Source of the DNA: Luteibacter anthropi
GTDB taxonomy: Bacteria > Pseudomonadota > Gammaproteobacteria > Xanthomonadales > Rhodanobacteraceae
Length of the DNA stretch: 64,000 bases
NCBI RefSeq assembly: GCF_011759365.1
Contig: NZ_JAARLZ010000003.1
Location: forward strand, 434,001 to 498,000
Reading direction: 5' to 3'
Part shown: positions 1 through 8,337 of the stretch, one piece after another
Layout of the letters: each line of letters begins with the position of its first letter
Numbering within the stretch: the first letter of the stretch is position 1
The notes under the pieces: model-generated
Seen by the model: only the letters and a program-made list of their open reading frames with translations
Told to the model about the DNA's origin: nothing
The model's database searches: none
Translations under genes and position numbers: made by a program

Positions 1-377
1 TCATCGCCCGCCAGTGCCGCCACCACGGCGCGGATGCCGGCGGCCGGGGCGAAGGGTTCGTCACCCTGGAGGTTCACCACGATGGTGTCTTCGGGCCAGC
101 CGTAGTGGGTGGCCACTTCGGCGATGCGGTCGGTGCCGGAGGCGTGGTCTTCGCGGGTCATGCAGACGAGGATGTCGCCGCAGCCACGCAATTCGCCGGC
201 CACGCGCATGTCGTCGGTCGCCACCACCACCTGTGCCGCACCCGCCTGCCCTGCCCGCTCGGCCACGCGGCGGATCATCGACACCCCGCCGATCTTCAGC
301 ATCGGCTTGCCGGGCAGCCGCGTGGAGCCGAAGCGTGCGGGTACGACGACGACGAAGGGAGGGAGCTTGGCGGCCAT
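1..377 (-). CDS. kdsB: 3-deoxy-manno-octulosonate cytidylyltransferase, partial (3' end outside window)
   Basis: KdsB activates Kdo to CMP-Kdo for lipopolysaccharide inner-core synthesis in the cytoplasm. Only the first 125 codons are in the window; the C-terminus lies beyond base 1. The N-terminus has the family nucleotide-binding signature [14 protein letters not shown] (about residues 13-26), then VVATDD and a conserved NLQGDEPF stretch. I chose the ATG at 377 because it puts the signature at the usual distance from the N-terminus. It lies downstream of aroA on the same strand, separated by an inverted repeat. Confidence 0.93.
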   Translation of the reverse strand, partial: MAAKLPPFVVVVPARFGSTRLPGKPMLKIGGVSMIRRVAERAGQAGAAQVVVATDDMRVAGELRGCGDILVCMTREDHASGTDRIAEVATHYGWPEDTIVVNLQGDEPFAPAAGIRAVVAALAGD

Positions 378-456
378 GTCGGCTTCCGTAAGGGGGATGC
401 GGAAGCGTGTCGCGAATGGGGGGCGGGTGCAAGGTGGGGATGGGTACCGCGTTCCC

Positions 457-537
457 GGTCGCGCGCGAGGCGCGCTCCTACAAGGATGTCGTGGACATGG
501 GAGAGCTGCCCTGTAGGAGCGCGCCTCGCGCGCGACC
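457..537. repeat. GTAGGAGCGCGCC-type inverted repeat between aroA and kdsB
   Basis: Two inverted 25-nt arms, GTAGGAGCGCGCCTCGCGCG-type, flank a spacer of about 30 nt. The same element recurs near 8177, 12731, 13564 and 25666, always intergenic. It resembles REP/BIME-like elements of gammaproteobacteria and can fold into a strong stem, so it may act in transcript stability or termination. Confidence 0.85.
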
Positions 538-551
538 GGAAATACGAAAAC

Positions 552-1859
552 TTACCGGACTGGCCCGAGGTTGAACCCCACACCATTGGCCAGCTCCATG
601 AACCCCGGGAACGACGTCGCCACGTTGGCGCAATCGCCAATGACGATAGGGCCGGAGGCCAGCAGGCCGGCGATGGCGAAGCTCATCGCGATGCGGTGAT
701 CGCCGTGGCTGTCGATGGTGCCGCCGTGGATCTGGCCACCACGGATCATCGCGCCATCGGGCAGTTCATCGATAAGCACGCCACACGCCTTCAGGCCGTT
801 TGCCATGCTGGCGATGCGGTCGGATTCCTTCACGCGCAACTCGGCCGCGCCACGGATCGTGGTCATGCCTTCGGCCGCCGCAGCGGCAACGAACAGCGCG
901 GGGAACTCGTCGATCATGTCGGGCACGATGTCGAGCGGCAGGGCCACGCCATGCAGCCGGCGATAACGCACCACCAGGTCGGCAATATCCTCACCACCGC
1001 TGGTGCGCTCGTTTTCTACCGTGATATCGGCACCCATCAGCTCCAGCGCGGCCAGCAGGCCCGTGCGTCGCGGATTCAGGCCCACGGCCTTCAGGCGCAG
1101 CTCGGAGCCCGGCACGATGCAGGCGGCCACGATGAAGAACGCCGCAGACGAGAAATCCGCCGGTACGTCGACATCCACCGCCCGCAGCGTATGACCACCG
1201 TCGAGCTTCGCCTTGCCCGGCGAGTATTCGATGGGCCAGCCGAACGCCTTGAGCATGCTCTCGGTGTAGTCGCGGGTGGGATGGGGCTCGATGACTTCGG
1301 TGGTGCCATCGGCATACAGGCCGGCCAGCAGCAACGCGGACTTGATCTGCGCGCTGGCCACCGGCGGGTGGTACGTAATGCCCTTGAGCTTACGCCCGCC
1401 GTGGATATGCAGCGGCGGCTTGCCGTCGTTCGTGTCGATCTGCGCGCCCATCTCACCGAGCGGATCGGTGACGCGGCGCATCGGACGACGCGAGAGCGAT
1501 TCGTCGCCCACCAGGGTCGAGTCGAACGCCTGGCCTGCAAGCAGGCCGGCGAGCAGGCGCATGCCGGTGCCTGCGTTGCCGCAGTCGAGCGTGTCCGCCG
1601 TGCCGCGCAGGCCATGCAGGCCCACGCCATGCACGATGCGCTCGCCGGGTGCGGGCGTCTCGAAACGCACGCCGAGCTTGCCGAGGATGGCTGCCGTGGC
1701 ACGGGTATCCTCGCCTTCGAGGAAGCCTCGGATATGCGACGTGCCTTCTGCCAGCGCGCCGAACATCAGCGAGCGATGCGATACCGACTTGTCGCCGGGC
1801 ACGGTGATCTCGCCGCGCAGCGGGCCACCCTGGTGGCTGGTCCAGTCGATACGGCTCAC
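552..1859 (-). CDS. aroA: 3-phosphoshikimate 1-carboxyvinyltransferase (EPSP synthase)
   Basis: Transfers enolpyruvate from PEP to shikimate-3-phosphate, the sixth step of the shikimate pathway, in the cytoplasm. The 435-residue product has the PGDKSVSHRS motif at 21-30, GNAGTGMR at 94-101 and LRVKESDRI in the C-terminal half, all EPSP-synthase hallmarks. The reading frame continues upstream, but the GTG at 1859 is the best start: it overlaps the hisC2 stop (GTGA) and gives a normal N-terminus. It is the last gene of the serC-pheA-hisC2-aroA operon. Confidence 0.95.
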   Translation of the reverse strand: MSRIDWTSHQGGPLRGEITVPGDKSVSHRSLMFGALAEGTSHIRGFLEGEDTRATAAILGKLGVRFETPAPGERIVHGVGLHGLRGTADTLDCGNAGTGMRLLAGLLAGQAFDSTLVGDESLSRRPMRRVTDPLGEMGAQIDTNDGKPPLHIHGGRKLKGITYHPPVASAQIKSALLLAGLYADGTTEVIEPHPTRDYTESMLKAFGWPIEYSPGKAKLDGGHTLRAVDVDVPADFSSAAFFIVAACIVPGSELRLKAVGLNPRRTGLLAALELMGADITVENERTSGGEDIADLVVRYRRLHGVALPLDIVPDMIDEFPALFVAAAAAEGMTTIRGAAELRVKESDRIASMANGLKACGVLIDELPDGAMIRGGQIHGGTIDSHGDHRIAMSFAIAGLLASGPIVIGDCANVATSFPGFMELANGVGFNLGPVR

Positions 1860-2968
1860 GGCAGGTTCTCCAGCAGGCGTTGCAGTTCCGAGCGGCTGCC
1901 GATGCTGATGCGCACCGTGGTGAGCAGGCGGTAGCCGACCATGGGGCGCACGATCACGCCGGTGCCGAACAGGTGGGATTCCAGCTCGGTGGCATCGCGA
2001 CCGACGTCCACCAGGAGAAAATTGGTCTGCGACGGAAACACGCGCATGCCACGCGCCGTGAGTTCTCCGGCCAGCCATTCGCGATCACGACGGTTGGTGT
2101 CACGCACGCGTGCACGGTGTTCGTGATCGCCCAGCGCGGCCTCGGCAGCGGCCAGCGCCACGCCGTTCACGTTGAAGGATTCGCGAAGGCGCTCGCACAC
2201 CGCCGCCACCGACGGATGGCTGAGCATGTATCCCACGCGCAGCCCTGCCAGGGCATAGGCCTTGGAGAACGTGCGGGTGACGATCAGGTTCGGGTAACGG
2301 CTCAGCAGATGCAGCGCGGTGCTGAGGCCCGGTGCATCCACGTATTCGTTATAGGCCTCGTCTACCACCACGAGCGTGCTCGACGGCACTTGTGCAAGGA
2401 AGCGTTCGAGCGCGGCATCGGTGAACCAGGTGCCGGTGGGGTTATTCGGGTTGGCGAGGTAGACCAGCCGCGTATCGGGCGTAACCGCCTTCGCCATGGC
2501 ATCCAGATCGTGCCCGTAAGGCGCCTCGGGATGATCCACGGGCAAGGCCGGCACCACGATGCCGCGCGCACCAGCGGCCGCAGCGGCGATGGGAAACACC
2601 GCAAAGCTGTACTGCGAATGCACCACCAGATGCTCGGCATCGGCAAAGCACTGCGCCAGCAGCATCAGCAGTTCGTGCGAACCGTTGCCGAGCGTGATGC
2701 CGGACACCGGCACGCCCAGTTCGTCGCCGATGCGATGCTTGAGCGACGCACCCAGCGGATCGGGATAACGGAAGATGTCGTCGAGCACGCGCGTGGCCGC
2801 GCGCATGGCCAGCTTGCTGGGGCCCAGCGGATTTTCGTTGGAGCCCAGCTCCGACAATACGTCGCCGAAGCGCGCACGGAGCGTGGGCAGGTCGTGACCG
2901 GGATCATAGGCGCGAAGTGCCGACGTCGCCCGGTTGGCGAGCGTCGCTGCGTCGAACCCGGCGGTCAC
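1856..2968 (-). CDS. hisC: HisC-type aminotransferase of the aromatic operon
   Basis: A 370-residue fold-type I, PLP-dependent aminotransferase of the histidinol-phosphate aminotransferase family. The PNNPTGT motif is near 174-180 and the PLP lysine is Lys236 in TFSKAYALAGLRVGY. A second hisC sits inside the his operon of this window. This copy lies between pheA and aroA with 4-bp overlaps on both sides, so it probably transaminates aromatic keto acids (phenylpyruvate, hydroxyphenylpyruvate or prephenate) rather than imidazole-acetol phosphate. That specificity is inferred from context. Confidence 0.88.
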   Translation of the reverse strand: MTAGFDAATLANRATSALRAYDPGHDLPTLRARFGDVLSELGSNENPLGPSKLAMRAATRVLDDIFRYPDPLGASLKHRIGDELGVPVSGITLGNGSHELLMLLAQCFADAEHLVVHSQYSFAVFPIAAAAAGARGIVVPALPVDHPEAPYGHDLDAMAKAVTPDTRLVYLANPNNPTGTWFTDAALERFLAQVPSSTLVVVDEAYNEYVDAPGLSTALHLLSRYPNLIVTRTFSKAYALAGLRVGYMLSHPSVAAVCERLRESFNVNGVALAAAEAALGDHEHRARVRDTNRRDREWLAGELTARGMRVFPSQTNFLLVDVGRDATELESHLFGTGVIVRPMVGYRLLTTVRISIGSRSELQRLLENLP

Positions 2969-4065
2969 GGCAAGGCGACCGGGTAGGAACCGAGCACACG
3001 CACATCGGCGGCCGAGGGTTTCATTTCCTCAAGCGCGGCCTGCACGGCGGCATCGTCCACATGACCGGAAACGTCGATGAAGAACGCGTACTGCCACTTG
3101 CCCGTATGCGCCGGGCGCGATTCGATGCGATTCATGCTGACGCCGTGCTTTGCCAGCGGGCTGAGCACGTCGTAGAGCGCGCCCGGCTTGTCCTTCACGG
3201 CGACGAGCAGCGAGGTGCGGTCGTTGCCGGAGGCCGGGAAGATGGAGCGGCCGATCACGAGGAATCGCGTGGTGTTGTCCGAGCGATCCTCGATGGGGCC
3301 TGCCACCGTCTTCAGGCCGTACACGCGCCCGGCCGTTTCACCGGCAATGGCGGCGGAATCCGGCGAGAGGCGCGCGGTGCGCGCGGCCTCGGCGTTGCTG
3401 GATACCGCGATGCGCTCGGCGTTGGGCAGGTTCACGCGCAGCCAGCCCTGGCACTGCTGCAACGACTGCGGATGCGAGTAGATGCGCTTCACATCCTTCA
3501 GCTCGCCGGTAAGCGAGAGCAGGTTCTGGTGAACGCGTAGCTCCACTTCGCCGCAGATGGTGGCCTTGGATACGAGGAACATGTCCAGGGTCATCTGGAT
3601 CATGCCCTGGCCGGAGTTCTCCACCGGCACCACGCCGAAGTCGGCATTGCCGGCAGCCACTTCCTGGAAGACTTCCTCGATGCTGCCCAGCGGCAGTCCG
3701 TAGGCGGCATGGCCGAAGTGCTTGCGCACGGCCTGCTCGCTGAAGGTGCCCTCGGGTCCCAGGAAGCCGATCTTCAGCGGCTGCTGCTGCGAGAGGCACG
3801 ACGACATGATCTCGCGGAACAGGCGCACAAGCTCGCCATCGGGCAGCGGGCCGTCGTTGCGGTCGATCACGCCGCGCAGGACCTGGGCTTCGCGTTCGGG
3901 TCGGTAATAGTCCACAGCCGCCTTCAACGGGCCCTTGGCCCGGCCGACCTGCTGCGCCCACTGGGCGCGCTCGCTGATGAGCGATTGCAGTTGCTGGTCG
4001 ATGCTGTCGATGCGCTGGCGCGCTTCGACGAGCGTGGCTTGTTTGTCGGCAGGGGTCTTGCTCAT
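2965..4065 (-). CDS. pheA: bifunctional chorismate mutase/prephenate dehydratase
   Basis: Converts chorismate to prephenate and then to phenylpyruvate. The 366-residue protein has a chorismate-mutase AroQ domain (about 10-92), a prephenate dehydratase domain (97-272) with VENSGQG and the TTRF motif near 265-268, and a C-terminal ACT domain (284-360) with ESRP, which in this family binds Phe for feedback inhibition. The ATG at 4065 was chosen because the longer frame adds residues with no family similarity. Its stop overlaps the hisC2 start (ATGA). Confidence 0.95.
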   Translation of the reverse strand: MSKTPADKQATLVEARQRIDSIDQQLQSLISERAQWAQQVGRAKGPLKAAVDYYRPEREAQVLRGVIDRNDGPLPDGELVRLFREIMSSCLSQQQPLKIGFLGPEGTFSEQAVRKHFGHAAYGLPLGSIEEVFQEVAAGNADFGVVPVENSGQGMIQMTLDMFLVSKATICGEVELRVHQNLLSLTGELKDVKRIYSHPQSLQQCQGWLRVNLPNAERIAVSSNAEAARTARLSPDSAAIAGETAGRVYGLKTVAGPIEDRSDNTTRFLVIGRSIFPASGNDRTSLLVAVKDKPGALYDVLSPLAKHGVSMNRIESRPAHTGKWQYAFFIDVSGHVDDAAVQAALEEMKPSAADVRVLGSYPVALP

Positions 4066-4088
4066 GGACGTCCGGGCGGCTAAATGGT

Positions 4089-4102
4089 TGCAATTGAAAG
4101 GG
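4089..4102. promoter_or_regulatory. 14-nt motif upstream of pheA, also present upstream of serC
   Basis: TGCAATTGAAAGGG (plus strand) lies 24 nt upstream of the pheA start and recurs exactly at 5282-5295 upstream of serC. It contains the palindrome CAATTG. A shared operator or promoter part is inferred; no function is shown. Confidence 0.35.
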
Positions 4103-4144
4103 AATTGTCGCCGCAGGCATGCTGCATTGCGGCGACTTCCGACT

Positions 4145-5230
4145 TTAACCGTGCCGCGTTGCAAAGTCCCGCATAAATTTCACGAGGACGTCCACGGCCT
4201 CCTGTGGCACGGCGTTGTAGATCGATGCGCGCATGCCGCCCACGGCCTTGTGCCCCTTGAGCGCCAGCAGCCCCGCCTTCTCCGATTCGGCGAGAAATGC
4301 CGCATCGAGCGCGCTGTCGTGCAGGGTGAAGGGCACGTTCATCCGCGAGCGAGCGGACACCTCCACCGGACTGCGGTAGAAACCGCCCGAGCCATCGATG
4401 GCGTCGTAGAGCGTCGTTGCCTTGCGTGCGTTGTGTTCGCCCATCGCGGCAAGACCACCCTGCTCTTCCAGCCAGTCGAAGGTGAGTTTCGCGAGATACC
4501 AGCCCCAGGTATTGGGTGTGTTGAGCATGGAATCGTTTGCCGCATGCTCGGCGTAACGGAAGATCTTCGCCATCGGCCGGCCTGCGCGTGCGAGCAGGTC
4601 GTCGCGCACGATCATCACCACGAAGCCCGAAGGTCCGATGTTCTTCTGCGCGCCGGCGTAGATGAGCCCGAAACGCGAGACATCCAGGGGTTCGCTGAGG
4701 ATGTTCGACGACATGTCCGCCACCAGCGGCACGTCGCCGACGTCAGGGATGTCGTGGAATTCGACGCCGTGGATCGTCTCGTTCGTTGTGTAGTGAACGT
4801 AGGAAGCACCCGGGCTCAGGCGCCACGTGTCGCGGTCAGGCAGCTTCAGGTAATGATCGGATTCCGACGTGGCCGCGATGCGTGCATCGATATAGGGCGC
4901 CGCTTCACGCACGGCCTTTTCGCCCCAGTGCCCGGTGACGATGTAGTCGGCATGATCGCCGGGGCCGGCGAGGTTCATCGGCACCAGGGCGAACTGTTGC
5001 GTGGCCCCGCCCTGGAGAAAGAGCACCTTGTAGCCGGACGGCACGCCCAGCAGTCGGCGCAGGCTGGCTTCGGCCTCGGCCGCCAGCTCCATGAAACGCT
5101 TGCCCCGGTGGGACAGTTCCATCACGGAGGCACCCGAGCCATTCCACTCGAGCAGCTCCGCCTGGGCACGCCGCAGGACCGGTTCCGGCAACGCAGCCGG
5201 GCCCGCACTGAAATTCCAGGCTCTTGTCAC
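4145..5230 (-). CDS. serC: phosphoserine aminotransferase
   Basis: Transaminates 3-phosphohydroxypyruvate to phosphoserine (serine and pyridoxal phosphate synthesis). The 361-residue product starts [18 protein letters not shown], the typical SerC N-terminus, and has the PLP-lysine region [10 protein letters not shown] plus the C-terminal [10 protein letters not shown] motif. The GTG at 5230 is preferred: upstream in-frame residues are not conserved, and an AAGGTG stretch lies just upstream. First gene of the aromatic operon, with about 79 bp and a 9-bp-stem hairpin (4107-4136) before pheA. Confidence 0.95.
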   Translation of the reverse strand: MTRAWNFSAGPAALPEPVLRRAQAELLEWNGSGASVMELSHRGKRFMELAAEAEASLRRLLGVPSGYKVLFLQGGATQQFALVPMNLAGPGDHADYIVTGHWGEKAVREAAPYIDARIAATSESDHYLKLPDRDTWRLSPGASYVHYTTNETIHGVEFHDIPDVGDVPLVADMSSNILSEPLDVSRFGLIYAGAQKNIGPSGFVVMIVRDDLLARAGRPMAKIFRYAEHAANDSMLNTPNTWGWYLAKLTFDWLEEQGGLAAMGEHNARKATTLYDAIDGSGGFYRSPVEVSARSRMNVPFTLHDSALDAAFLAESEKAGLLALKGHKAVGGMRASIYNAVPQEAVDVLVKFMRDFATRHG

Positions 5231-5281
5231 GCCAGAAGCACCTTGAAGAGGGGGAACCCCGATTATGCTCCCAGCGCCCTG

Positions 5282-5295
5282 TGCAATTGAAAGGG
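5282..5295. promoter_or_regulatory. 14-nt motif upstream of serC (copy of 4089-4102)
   Basis: Exact second copy of TGCAATTGAAAGGG, about 52 nt upstream of the serC GTG. A -10-like CATAAT lies close by on the minus strand, but its spacing to the TTGCAC within this motif is only 13 nt, so I do not call a promoter. Confidence 0.35.
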
Positions 5296-5308
5296 CTTTG
5301 CCCTGCAA

Positions 5309-6082
5309 TCAGCCGGGCATGAACAGCACTGCTGCGATACCCGCGGCCAGCAGGGCCGCCGTAAGGATCAGCCACCAGACATCGTTGCGCGAGCCGGCGC
5401 TTTCCTCGGACTCGGCGGTGGCATCGGGAATCTCCTCGACAACGGTTACCACCGGCTCGGCGGCCCAGCCGGGCGCATCGAGCACGAAGCGATGGTTGGC
5501 GATGCCGATCTGGTCGCCGGGCTGCAGGGCCGCACGGGCCACGGTGACGCCGTTGATACGCACCGCGTGACGCGGAGGGACGCGGGTGGCGTCCAGGATC
5601 AGCTGGTCGTCTTCCCAGAACAGGCTGAGCAGGGCCGCGTCGTTGCCCGGAAGCTCCAGCGGCAGCGCACCATGGGTGGCGCCCAGCTCCAGGCGCTCGC
5701 CCACGGCCACGGTGCGACCGGACAGCGGGCCGGCAACCGGCCGCAGGGCAACGGTGCAGCGCGCATCGGTGGGCGCCGCCAACTCGCGGTTATCGATGTC
5801 GGCGTCGTCGCGGATGAGCATGCGGCAGTCGCCCATCGACAGGCTGTCGCCCGAACGCAGCAGGGCCCACTCGCGCACGGGACGCGCGTTGACGTACACG
5901 CGGCCTGTCTCCGGCGCCACCTCGAGCACGAGGCCGCGACGGTCGCGATGGATGCGGACATGGCGGGCGGCGACCTGGGCTTCGGAGACCACGAGGTCGT
6001 TATCCTCGGCGCGGCCGATCGTGAGCACGGGCCGTGACCAGTGGAAATCACCGCGTGCCGAGCTGACGAATTCGATGCGCAT
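5309..6082 (-). CDS. tandem FHA-domain protein with C-terminal membrane anchor
   Basis: A 257-residue protein with a clear forkhead-associated domain near the N-terminus (TIGRAEDNDLVVSE, then RHVRIH, about 20-95). A second FHA-like segment spans about 130-210 (RLELGATHGALPL, then GDQIGIANHRFVL). FHA domains bind phosphothreonine peptides. A hydrophobic helix at the C-terminus (VWWLILTAALLAAGIAAVLF) suggests a tail-anchored inner-membrane protein with the FHA part in the cytoplasm. No kinase or phosphatase is adjacent, so the partner is unknown. The ATG at 6082 gives the natural FHA start. Confidence 0.8.
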   Translation of the reverse strand: MRIEFVSSARGDFHWSRPVLTIGRAEDNDLVVSEAQVAARHVRIHRDRRGLVLEVAPETGRVYVNARPVREWALLRSGDSLSMGDCRMLIRDDADIDNRELAAPTDARCTVALRPVAGPLSGRTVAVGERLELGATHGALPLELPGNDAALLSLFWEDDQLILDATRVPPRHAVRINGVTVARAALQPGDQIGIANHRFVLDAPGWAAEPVVTVVEEIPDATAESEESAGSRNDVWWLILTAALLAAGIAAVLFMPG

Positions 6083-6210
6083 GAATGAACCGGGACGTTG
6101 ACGACGCGACTTTAGCAGGTTGCGGTATCTGTTTGAAACGTAAAGATGTCGTGATCGTCGCCCAACGTGCCTGCTAGACTCGTGAGTCGACACGTTCTCC
6201 GGAAATCCCC

Positions 6211-6489
6211 ATGCCCACGATCGACATCCATCACCCCCATGGCACCACGCGCGCCGCTGCCCTCGAGACGACACAGAAGATCGCCTCGCGCATGAGCGAG
6301 AAGCTGGGCACCAAGGGCCAGTGGCAGGATGGCCTTTATACCTTTACCGGCCCGGGGGCCAAGGGCTCGATCAACGTCGACGACACCCAGGTCCGCGTGA
6401 TGGTCGAGCTGGGCATGATGCTGGCCCTCATGAAGGGCACCATCGAGGACGAAATCCGCCGCAAGCTCGAGGAGCATTTCGGCCACTGA
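6211..6489 (+). CDS. polyhydroxyalkanoic acid system (PHA_gran_rgn-type) protein
   Basis: A 92-residue protein beginning [11 protein letters not shown] with the conserved pattern [39 protein letters not shown]. This matches the small PHA-granule-associated family (DUF2382-unrelated, often called polyhydroxyalkanoic acid system protein). Its biochemical role is poorly defined; it is cytoplasmic and probably granule- or membrane-associated. It is a single gene divergent from the FHA gene and just upstream of infA. Confidence 0.75.
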   Translation: MPTIDIHHPHGTTRAAALETTQKIASRMSEKLGTKGQWQDGLYTFTGPGAKGSINVDDTQVRVMVELGMMLALMKGTIEDEIRRKLEEHFGH

Positions 6490-6586
6490 GCGGGCGTCAC
6501 TCCCGGGCGGGTGGTCTTGGCCTCCCTGCCATGCCATAATACGGGACTTATGCGGCCACGCCGGCCAACTATCCGACCCGGAACAC

Positions 6587-6805
6587 ATGGCAAAAGACGA
6601 CGTCATCGAAATGGAAGGCACGGTCCAGGAGACCCTGCCCAACACCATGTTCCGCGTGCAGCTCGAGAACGGGCACGTCATTACTGCCCATATCTCCGGC
6701 CGCATGCGCAAGCATTACATCCGTATTCTCACGGGCGACAAGGTGAAGGTCGAAATGACCCCCTACGACCTCACCAAGGGTCGTATCACCTACCGCATGA
6801 AGTAA
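6587..6805 (+). CDS. infA: translation initiation factor IF-1
   Basis: A 72-residue S1/OB-fold protein that binds the 30S A site during initiation. The sequence ([50 protein letters not shown]) is almost textbook IF-1 and full length. It is followed by a strong bidirectional terminator shared with the convergent clpP-like gene. Confidence 0.98.
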   Translation: MAKDDVIEMEGTVQETLPNTMFRVQLENGHVITAHISGRMRKHYIRILTGDKVKVEMTPYDLTKGRITYRMK

Positions 6806-6832
6806 GCGCCACCGCGCCACTTCGCCGGAAGG

Positions 6833-6864
6833 AAAAAAGCCGCGGCCCTCGCCGCGGCTTTTTC
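6833..6864. terminator. bidirectional rho-independent terminator, infA / clpP-like
   Basis: An A6 tract, the stem GCCGCGGC...GCCGCGGC and a T5 tract lie between the convergent infA and clpP-like genes. The layout serves both strands. Confidence 0.9.
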
Positions 6865-6868
6865 ATTG

Positions 6869-7468
6869 TCAGGCCTTCGCCAGCTCCGTGCGTCGCTCGA
6901 TGATCCGCGAGACAAGGCCGTACTCCTTCGCCTCCTCCGCCGGCATCCACAGATCGCGCTCGATATCGGCCCTCACGCGCTCCAGCGGCTGCCCGCATTC
7001 GCGGGCGATCACCTGGGCGATGCGCTCGCGTGCATTGATGATCTCCTTGGCCTGGATGGCGATATCGCTGGCCTGCCCACCCGCCCCGCCACTGGGCTGA
7101 TGGATGAGGAAACGTGTCTGCGGCAGGCACACGCGACGCTCCCGGGGCACGCCCAGGAACAGGTGCGTCGCCGCGCTGCCGACCCAGCCGGAACCGATCA
7201 TGTTCACCGGTGCGCTGATGAAACGCAGCATGTCGTGGATGACGTCGCCGGATTCCAGGTGGCCGCCCGGCGAGGAGACAATGACGTCGATGGGGGCATC
7301 GGAATCGGCATCCAGCGCCAGCAGGCGGCGCGCCGTTTCGGCGGCCACCGTGTCGGTAATGGTGCCGAACACGAGTACCGTGCGGGCGCGGAAGGCCTTT
7401 TCTTCGAGGAAGGCGCTGTTCTGGCCCGGGGCGGGCGAGGAAGGCTTATCGGTTTCGCTGGTGAACAT
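6869..7468 (-). CDS. ClpP-like serine protease
   Basis: A 199-residue member of the ClpP/crotonase fold. A plausible catalytic triad is Ser98 (GWVGSAAT), His123 (FLIHQPSGG) and Asp172 (ERDLWMPAEEAKEYGL), spaced as in canonical ClpP. The nucleophile motif differs from the usual GQAASMG, so this looks like a divergent ClpP paralogue rather than the main one beside clpX. The ATG at 7468 has GGAG 9 nt upstream; a longer frame adds nine unlikely residues. It lies about 0.9 kb from clpA/clpS, so a role with ClpA is possible but unproven. Confidence 0.82.
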   Translation of the reverse strand: MFTSETDKPSSPAPGQNSAFLEEKAFRARTVLVFGTITDTVAAETARRLLALDADSDAPIDVIVSSPGGHLESGDVIHDMLRFISAPVNMIGSGWVGSAATHLFLGVPRERRVCLPQTRFLIHQPSGGAGGQASDIAIQAKEIINARERIAQVIARECGQPLERVRADIERDLWMPAEEAKEYGLVSRIIERRTELAKA

Positions 7469-7525
7469 GTACGTGGCTCCATGGCGTGCTGGGTTCATTC
7501 CCTATACGAACGAGCGGCCGCGAAC

Positions 7526-8179
7526 GTGACATCTCCTGCTCCTTTCCACCCCTTCGTCGGCGACATCGCCCTGCGCCGGCGCCTGCTGGCACTGGCCACG
7601 CGCTGGACGGTCGCTGGGGGTGACGCCGAAGACCTCGTGCAGGAAACCTATCTGCGCACGGCCCAGGGCGCCTTGCCTGCGGCCGGCCACGAGGCGTGGA
7701 TGGTCACGGTGCTGCGCAACCTGTGCATCGACGGCCTGCGACGGCATGAACGGTACCGGGCGATCCTGGCGAAGCTGGATGTCACGCAGGGCGCCGCTAC
7801 CGATACCGATACACCCGAGCACCTTGCCGACGAGGAACAGCGCGTGGCAATGGCACTGGCGCATCTCGTGCGCGCGCTGCCGCCCGGTGATGTCGCCCTT
7901 CTTCTGCTGCATGAAGTGTTCGAGCTGGACCATGCGCGGCTTGGCGAGCTGTCGGGGCGCACTGAGGCCGCGTCGCGCCAGCATGTGCGTCGCTTGCTGG
8001 CCCGCGTGCGCGGGGACCGGCAGAGCTGGGACGATGCGTATGGCGACGAGGACACGGGCGACCTGCTGGCGCTTTGCCAGCTGGCGGTATGGCATAGGGA
8101 CCCCGCCGGCTTGATCGCGACACTGCGCGTATCGTCGCCCGTGGCACTGATGGACCTGGCCACCACTCTGACCCTCTAG
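7526..8179 (+). CDS. ECF-type sigma-70 factor
   Basis: A protein of about 217 residues with a region-2 signature (GGDAEDLVQETYLRT, AWMVTVLRNLCIDGLRRHER) and a region-4-like helix-turn-helix (LGELSGRTEAASRQHVRRLL). It should direct RNA polymerase to a small regulon. No anti-sigma gene is adjacent. The start is uncertain: GTG at 7526, or an in-frame ATG at 7481; neither has a strong ribosome site. The TAG stop is the first three bases of the repeat arm that begins at 8177. Transcribed divergently from the clpP-like gene. Confidence 0.75.
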   Translation: MTSPAPFHPFVGDIALRRRLLALATRWTVAGGDAEDLVQETYLRTAQGALPAAGHEAWMVTVLRNLCIDGLRRHERYRAILAKLDVTQGAATDTDTPEHLADEEQRVAMALAHLVRALPPGDVALLLLHEVFELDHARLGELSGRTEAASRQHVRRLLARVRGDRQSWDDAYGDEDTGDLLALCQLAVWHRDPAGLIATLRVSSPVALMDLATTLTL

Positions 8180-8242
8180 GAGCGCGCCTTGCGCGCGACC
8201 GGGTCTCGCGAAAATCCGGTCGCGCGCAAGGCGCGCTCCTAC
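8177..8242. repeat. GTAGGAGCGCGCC-type inverted repeat supplying the sigma-factor stop codon
   Basis: Arms TAGGAGCGCGCCTTGCGCGC and its reverse complement flank a short spacer. The first three bases are the TAG stop of the sigma-factor gene, so the element abuts or truncates that ORF. Confidence 0.85.
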
Positions 8243-8253
8243 AGGGCAGCTGC

Positions 8254-8285
8254 AAAAAAAAGCCGCGGGCTGGCCGCGGCTTTTT
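8254..8285. terminator. bidirectional terminator, sigma factor / clpA
   Basis: An A-tract, the stem AGCCGCGGGC/GGCCGCGGCT and a T5 tract lie between convergent genes; probably serves both the sigma-factor gene and clpA. Confidence 0.88.
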
Positions 8286-8303
8286 CTTTGGGACTGTCGC
8301 GCA

Positions 8304-8335
8304 CGAAGCGCGCTCCTGCACAGGAGCGCGCTTCG
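8304..8335. repeat. perfect 15-bp hairpin next to the clpA stop
   Basis: CGAAGCGCGCTCCTG and its exact complement are separated by 2 nt. The core GAGCGCGC is related to the GTAGGAGC repeat family. It ends two bases before the clpA stop codon. Confidence 0.75.
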
Positions 8336-8337
8336 GG

